25,414 bases of DNA from Candidatus Altarchaeota archaeon. Lineage in GTDB: Archaea; SpSt-1190. Position 1 is the first letter of the stretch; every line of letters begins with the position of its first letter. A program made the translations under genes and the position numbers. The stretch spans positions 1 to 25,414 of the forward strand of contig JAAOXW010000012.1 of the NCBI GenBank assembly GCA_018221005.1, in the 5' to 3' direction. Shown piece after piece: positions 22,601 to 25,414 of the stretch. Under the pieces are notes generated by a model. It was not told the DNA's origin, did not search any database, and saw nothing but the letters and a program-made list of their open reading frames with translations.

Positions 22601-25414
22601 ATCTTCACAACATGCCAGCTTAGGACCCGTAGTTACAGTACAGGTAGAACTGTCCAAAACATCTGAAACCAATTCAGTTCCATCATCCCCGCAACAGTAC
22701 GCACTACTCGACGTTTCAAGCCAATAAGAACCCCAAGAGCCCCCCGCAACACCCGTGCAAGCCGCCGTACAGATATCTGCAGAATATACAATATCCTCCC
22801 AGCCCTGTGCAGTACACCAAGTATCAGAAGGACCATTATTATCTAAATCCAAACCATAACAATCTTCGGCAGTACACTCATGGGTGGTGCCATCATTACA
22901 CCCCCATGTTCCATCAACGTAATTGTCACTCCCTTCATCTCCTGTAACTCCCGCATCATCCCCGTCAGTATCTGCACTGTTCCCGCAACATTCATTACCT
23001 GTCCAAACTCCACTTATGAACGCACAGTCCCCACTATCTGAATCTGCAGTAGACCCTCCAACTACCCAGATAGAACCATCACAATAGTACCAAGTATCTA
23101 CAATATATGCCGAGGTACCTTCTGTGCCACTATTACACGCCATAAAATTCCCATTATCACACAAGTCAGTAGTCGAGTTCAAAAAGTCTTCACTATCGTC
23201 CTTACAACACAGTTCACTCCCAGCTCGCTGTGCAAACCAATTACCTCCGCCCGCACTACACCAACAAGCATTACTGTCCAACTCAGGGACAGTTCCACAA
23301 CTCAAATCTGAATCGGTATCTATCCACTCATTGTTTTTGTCATTAGCATAGCCCGTTATGACTCCCGCTTCTACAACCGAGAAACCAAAGTTACAACTCG
23401 AACTACAGGTCCCTGAAGGGGTACACTCCGTCTCACAAATACTCGCCGCCTCAGAAATACAAGTTCCTGCGGGAGTATCATAGCACCCCTTCAACTCAAT
23501 AATTCCTGTCTCTCCTACCTGCTCATGTTTCACTGTTGTAAAATTAACGTGCATAATATTTCCCGAACAAGAAATTGAGCAGCCCGAAGAAATCTCATCT
23601 ACATAGTAAACCGTTCCTAAGGCGTGCGGTTGACCATTATTCTCATTCCCAATGGCATAATAGGAAACAGTCCCCGCATCATCGAAGGCCTCAGTATAGA
23701 AAATATAAGTCCCATACCCTCCGGAGCCTCCACTTGGGGTGAAGGGAAGGCACAGGTGCGCGTATGTACTACTCACCCCTAAATCCGTGGTAGTCGAGAT
23801 ATAGTATGAACTGCCTGCGTCGTATCGGAATCCTGGTTGGGTTATAGTATTACTACTCGCAGTAGCGGTTTTTACATACGTGCACACGTCTAGAGCATCT
23901 GAATAATCAAAACTATTACCCTCCCCAATCGGAACGCCCCCCCTTTTCACGTAAGTTCCATTAGTCATCAACCCCGGCAGAGGCATTTCGGCCCCATCTT
24001 CATTATCATAGTCTGCGCATACATTGTAACAATCTGAGTAATCCAAACTGTCAAAACTCACACAAGACACATCATAACCTTCACAACTCGCTCGACAAGT
24101 CCCAGTTACACAAAGATCACTAGTACACTCAACCCCATGAGTACAAGATTGCCCATTCGGAAGACTGGTCCAAATACCACTGGAACAATATGCATCATAA
24201 CCCCCAATCTCCAGAATAGCTCCATTCGCATACAGCGTTGGCTCTGGATCACCATAGATACACTGTCCCCCCGAGATGCACTCAATACTTCCAGTGTCAT
24301 CATTACACGTACCTGCTGGAGCACTACCCCCCGTGGCACATTTTTGATATGTCACACCACCAGAAAATGTATCTGGCCCATTACAAAAATCTTCATTAGT
24401 GAATCCACACTCATCACCTTCATCCAGATAAGACAGCGTCTCTACACAACTATCCATCATAGTGAAATAGTCGTTGCCGGTATCTACTATGTAGGGTTTA
24501 GAACAAGTGCAAGTTGAAGTACACGTATCATAGTTACACTGAAAACCATACCAACAACCGCAACACGACGCTCCCGTCTTTACCCAACCAGAGCCACAGT
24601 ACGTGCTATAGCATTCGGATGCGATGCACGAAAACAAACCATAAGATGAGCAAGGTGGCCACCGGCGCCATGCCATGGTACTGAAAGGACAAGTATCTAT
24701 CCATTCACCGTTGTAACAGTAAGCGTCCCCTATCGATGAACCCGAATTATAGCAAGTGCCACTCTGCACACAATCTGACGTACTGTCGCAACAGGCACTA
24801 CCCCCAGAACATGACAGATTCACTGAGTTGTCTACACAAGAAGTAGTATATTCAGTATTGTCATCCCCACAACAAAAGGTACTCATCCAATTTGAGACAC
24901 TCCCCGTAAGATCTTCACATGCCGCCCAGCTATCGTCCCCACCATACCACGTTCCACTGAGACAAGATGCCCAAGTTGGTTTGGATCCCTTTGTAACCCC
25001 ATTGCTCGTACAGACGTTTGACTCTACACAATCGGTGGAAGTGTCACAACACGCTTCGGTGCCGTCTTTGAAGCCAGAGGGGGCATCAGCCGTGCCCGCT
25101 TCCGTTATGGGGTTTTCTCCATTCTCATCTCCACAACAGAAACCATTTGCAGGATTTCCATCCCCACAAGTAACACCACTACCACAATTATCTGAATCAA
25201 CTTTATAATCCCCGTAATTTCCATCTATCCAAAGATGTGATGTGCCTGATTGACATATACTTGACGTAGCATCCCGGTCATATGCTTGGCATCCTGGTGA
25301 AAATGCACATACACAGTTGCTTCCCCCGGGACATCCCGTTCCACTACTGGCTGAATATCCTCGAGAACGCTCATCGCAGAAAGCATCCGCCCCGCAAGCT
25401 TCATCACAATCTCC
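19649..25414 (-). CDS. Giant Cys-rich surface protein with C-terminal membrane anchor (5' partial)
   Basis: 1921 residues are visible and the N-terminus lies beyond the window; the frame stays open and equally Cys-rich from the ATG at 24886 to the edge. About one residue in eight to ten is Cys in the N-terminal parts (37 in the 300 residues after 24886). Recurring modules include CC-D/S-STSDCVQ...C (near 25010-25051, 24752-24793 and 20159-20215), FCCGD-type repeats and D-x-D-x-D-G loops between about 21.85 and 23.0 kb. Around 20.95-21.5 kb is a Cys-poorer CARDB/Ig-like segment with N-x-S/T sites. The last 150 residues are an Ig-like domain, a Gly linker and a membrane helix MLGVLMTFIIGGMIFW. 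Probably a disulfide-stabilised, cell-attached stalk or adhesin. Confidence 0.9.
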   Translation of the reverse strand, partial: GDCDEACGADAFCDERSRGYSASSGTGCPGGSNCVCAFSPGCQAYDRDATSSICQSGTSHLWIDGNYGDYKVDSDNCGSGVTCGDGNPANGFCCGDENGENPITEAGTADAPSGFKDGTEACCDTSTDCVESNVCTSNGVTKGSKPTWASCLSGTWYGGDDSWAACEDLTGSVSNWMSTFCCGDDNTEYTTSCVDNSVNLSCSGGSACCDSTSDCVQSGTCYNSGSSIGDAYCYNGEWIDTCPFSTMAWRRWPPCSSYGLFSCIASECYSTYCGSGWVKTGASCCGCWYGFQCNYDTCTSTCTCSKPYIVDTGNDYFTMMDSCVETLSYLDEGDECGFTNEDFCNGPDTFSGGVTYQKCATGGSAPAGTCNDDTGSIECISGGQCIYGDPEPTLYANGAILEIGGYDAYCSSGIWTSLPNGQSCTHGVECTSDLCVTGTCRASCEGYDVSCVSFDSLDYSDCYNVCADYDNEDGAEMPLPGLMTNGTYVKRGGVPIGEGNSFDYSDALDVCTYVKTATASSNTITQPGFRYDAGSSYYISTTTDLGVSSTYAHLCLPFTPSGGSGGYGTYIFYTEAFDDAGTVSYYAIGNENNGQPHALGTVYYVDEISSGCSISCSGNIMHVNFTTVKHEQVGETGIIELKGCYDTPAGTCISEAASICETECTPSGTCSSSCNFGFSVVEAGVITGYANDKNNEWIDTDSDLSCGTVPELDSNACWCSAGGGNWFAQRAGSELCCKDDSEDFLNSTTDLCDNGNFMACNSGTEGTSAYIVDTWYYCDGSIWVVGGSTADSDSGDCAFISGVWTGNECCGNSADTDGDDAGVTGDEGSDNYVDGTWGCNDGTTHECTAEDCYGLDLDNNGPSDTWCTAQGWEDIVYSADICTAACTGVAGGSWGSYWLETSSSAYCCGDDGTELVSDVLDSSTCTVTTGPKLACCEDEKCGWLQDGVYSCISEGAECDAYTCGDGEWITCDASSMCVSADVDNDGLLDNFCDNATLTWKTPLESVDFCEYACNQTGGMFTNWTFVNTEKYCCNPIQPTETWCAGTYPNVVNCDAGDSTDCDDWCDNIGGGLAIVEEDSNYACSNLPGDEGDCVSDTCDGGTCNCKKYRGIACTNDAACWSGSCTNFTHSAGESVVFDIPDSPVSSNGICCDVNACPYDSDANGVIDSCAVSDSAVFDADTDGDIDYCLNTVWYECETYSCTDAGDCGCAGIGDVPGACGFYEGTPGTYSTGNGFCFGINDTSIDPKSAFTCGMPCDLDVSLDTREYINESGSCARGGGGCADIFTYVDWFGNTSDLFLNQSSDCMCDSSLNCKLKVFDGNEVVDIHNLNFAEGTSIVNIGAVNLSVGNNVMSLECSCGDFVTGIPNSCEKNITAIEYGISTTVVSEALYCNNPGWLNVTAKNAGNIQTSTLIINGTITGGATISFSDTSYNVVPGAEVTKNFYFANIECSLFTHTNVTGQNFTSLIQSVSVWTDVGLADYTAKQGRNYQCVDTSDCEACCLTGGDNCWTSGVASNYVCSSGVCCEVGDHFENGACCDTGFGCCLNDVYCDSSEWCANQTVYSTYGNAFTCVGLRNVGYSCAEDRMCSSVNCEDSKDVGTAFCCSLFETVTDVASECHSETADICESSTCCSSDVNCAAGDWCTTNGKRCVSCVESGDEGFFNGYCVSSACTSFDADCCDNDDNDCTTADTLSGVDHYCEDTVKTCTPCSTTLDYYCPSNKCYESGVSNGDPDCCSSTSDCVQGSICTGGKCIPEAIGKYCKDSESCGSGSFSCIDSRCILADFVTATPTSVELEVGQMRKIGVIIIDPQMKDDRYSLSLAGTCSMFATLAEGKTATFSLAPGGVQKFTMTVYGGREESGCTIKLIAVSNTNPEISYEKSISVTVNVGALGGGIGQAPGISMLGVLMTFIIGGMIFWTVRV
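19652..19711 (-). other. C-terminal transmembrane anchor of the giant protein
   Basis: The final 20 residues are one hydrophobic helix preceded by a Gly-rich linker (GGGIGQAPG) and ending in a short tail with one Arg. No archaeosortase-type motif such as PGF is visible, so plain membrane anchoring with the bulk outside is expected. Confidence 0.75.
20159..20215 (-). repeat. Cys-knot-like module, C-terminal copy in the giant protein
   Basis: CCSSTSDCVQGSICTGGKC. Near-identical spacing recurs at 24752-24793 (CCDSTSDCVQSGTC) and 25010-25051 (CCDTSTDCVESNVC), about 4.5 kb away in the same gene. The underlying bases are also similar, suggesting internal duplication. Confidence 0.7.
24752..24793 (-). 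repeat. Cys-knot-like module, second copy in the giant protein
   Basis: CCDSTSDCVQSGTC shares the CC-x-STSDCVQ core with the copy at 20159-20215, including most third codon positions. Confidence 0.7.
25010..25051 (-). repeat. Cys-knot-like module, third copy in the giant protein
   Basis: CCDTSTDCVESNVC lies upstream of the ATG at 24886 in the same frame. It shows that the coding region continues past that ATG. Confidence 0.7.

Noticed and set aside
19649..24886. ATG at 24886 as the start of the giant protein
   Set aside because: The same frame continues without a stop to the window edge with the same Cys modules and no signal peptide after the ATG.
1..25414. CRISPR arrays, tRNA/rRNA genes, insertion sequences, integrase
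   Set aside because: Gaps between genes are too short and no direct-repeat array, transposase motif or cloverleaf-like sequence was seen by eye.

Overview
The window reads as archaeal chromosome. Evidence: type II methionine aminopeptidase, class I (archaeal) CCA-adding enzyme, MBF1 with a zinc ribbon, a PAC2 proteasome-assembly-chaperone homologue, AMMECR1, class III prepilin signals of the KGQSSADYI type, and TATA boxes about 24 bp upstream of several start codons. Compact overlapping genes and unusual surface proteins would suit a DPANN-like or related uncultured archaeon, but the lineage cannot be fixed from the sequence. Coding density is very high. No gene-free stretch exceeds about 60 bases, and I found no tRNA, rRNA, CRISPR array, IS element or integrase.

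Layout: 1-123 (+) is the tail of an unknown gene. 100-2453 (-) holds a helical unknown protein, a PIN-domain protein and an MgtC/SapB-DUF4010 membrane protein. 2478-12069 (-) is a tightly overlapping eight-gene operon for an archaeal type IV pilus-like (TadA/FlaI superfamily) machine: an ATPase with a long charged N-terminal extension, two GspF/TadC-type platform proteins (one with an added C-terminal Ig-like domain), a Cys-rich secreted protein, two pilin-like proteins, a large DUF2341 surface protein and a membrane-anchored protein with a possible glutamine-amidotransferase-like fold. 12120-15032 (-) is housekeeping: a PAC2 protein, a Sua5/YrdC-CCA-adding enzyme fusion and a CBS-pair protein.

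On the plus strand, 15079-15945 is methionine aminopeptidase. 15988-18782 is a second, smaller pilus-like locus: VirB11/TadA-type ATPase, two short platform halves, and a pilin whose end overlaps mbf1 antisense. On the minus strand from 25414 down to 18673 come a giant Cys-rich protein (5' end outside the window, 1921 residues visible, C-terminal membrane anchor), then AMMECR1 and MBF1.

The main theme is cell-surface assembly: two separate filament/secretion engines, several surface cargo proteins, and a giant disulfide-rich protein that shares Cys modules with a protein of the first pilus operon. Transcription-unit first genes tend to look leaderless (TATA about 24 bp before the start), whereas internal genes carry GGTGA-type Shine-Dalgarno sites inside the preceding gene.
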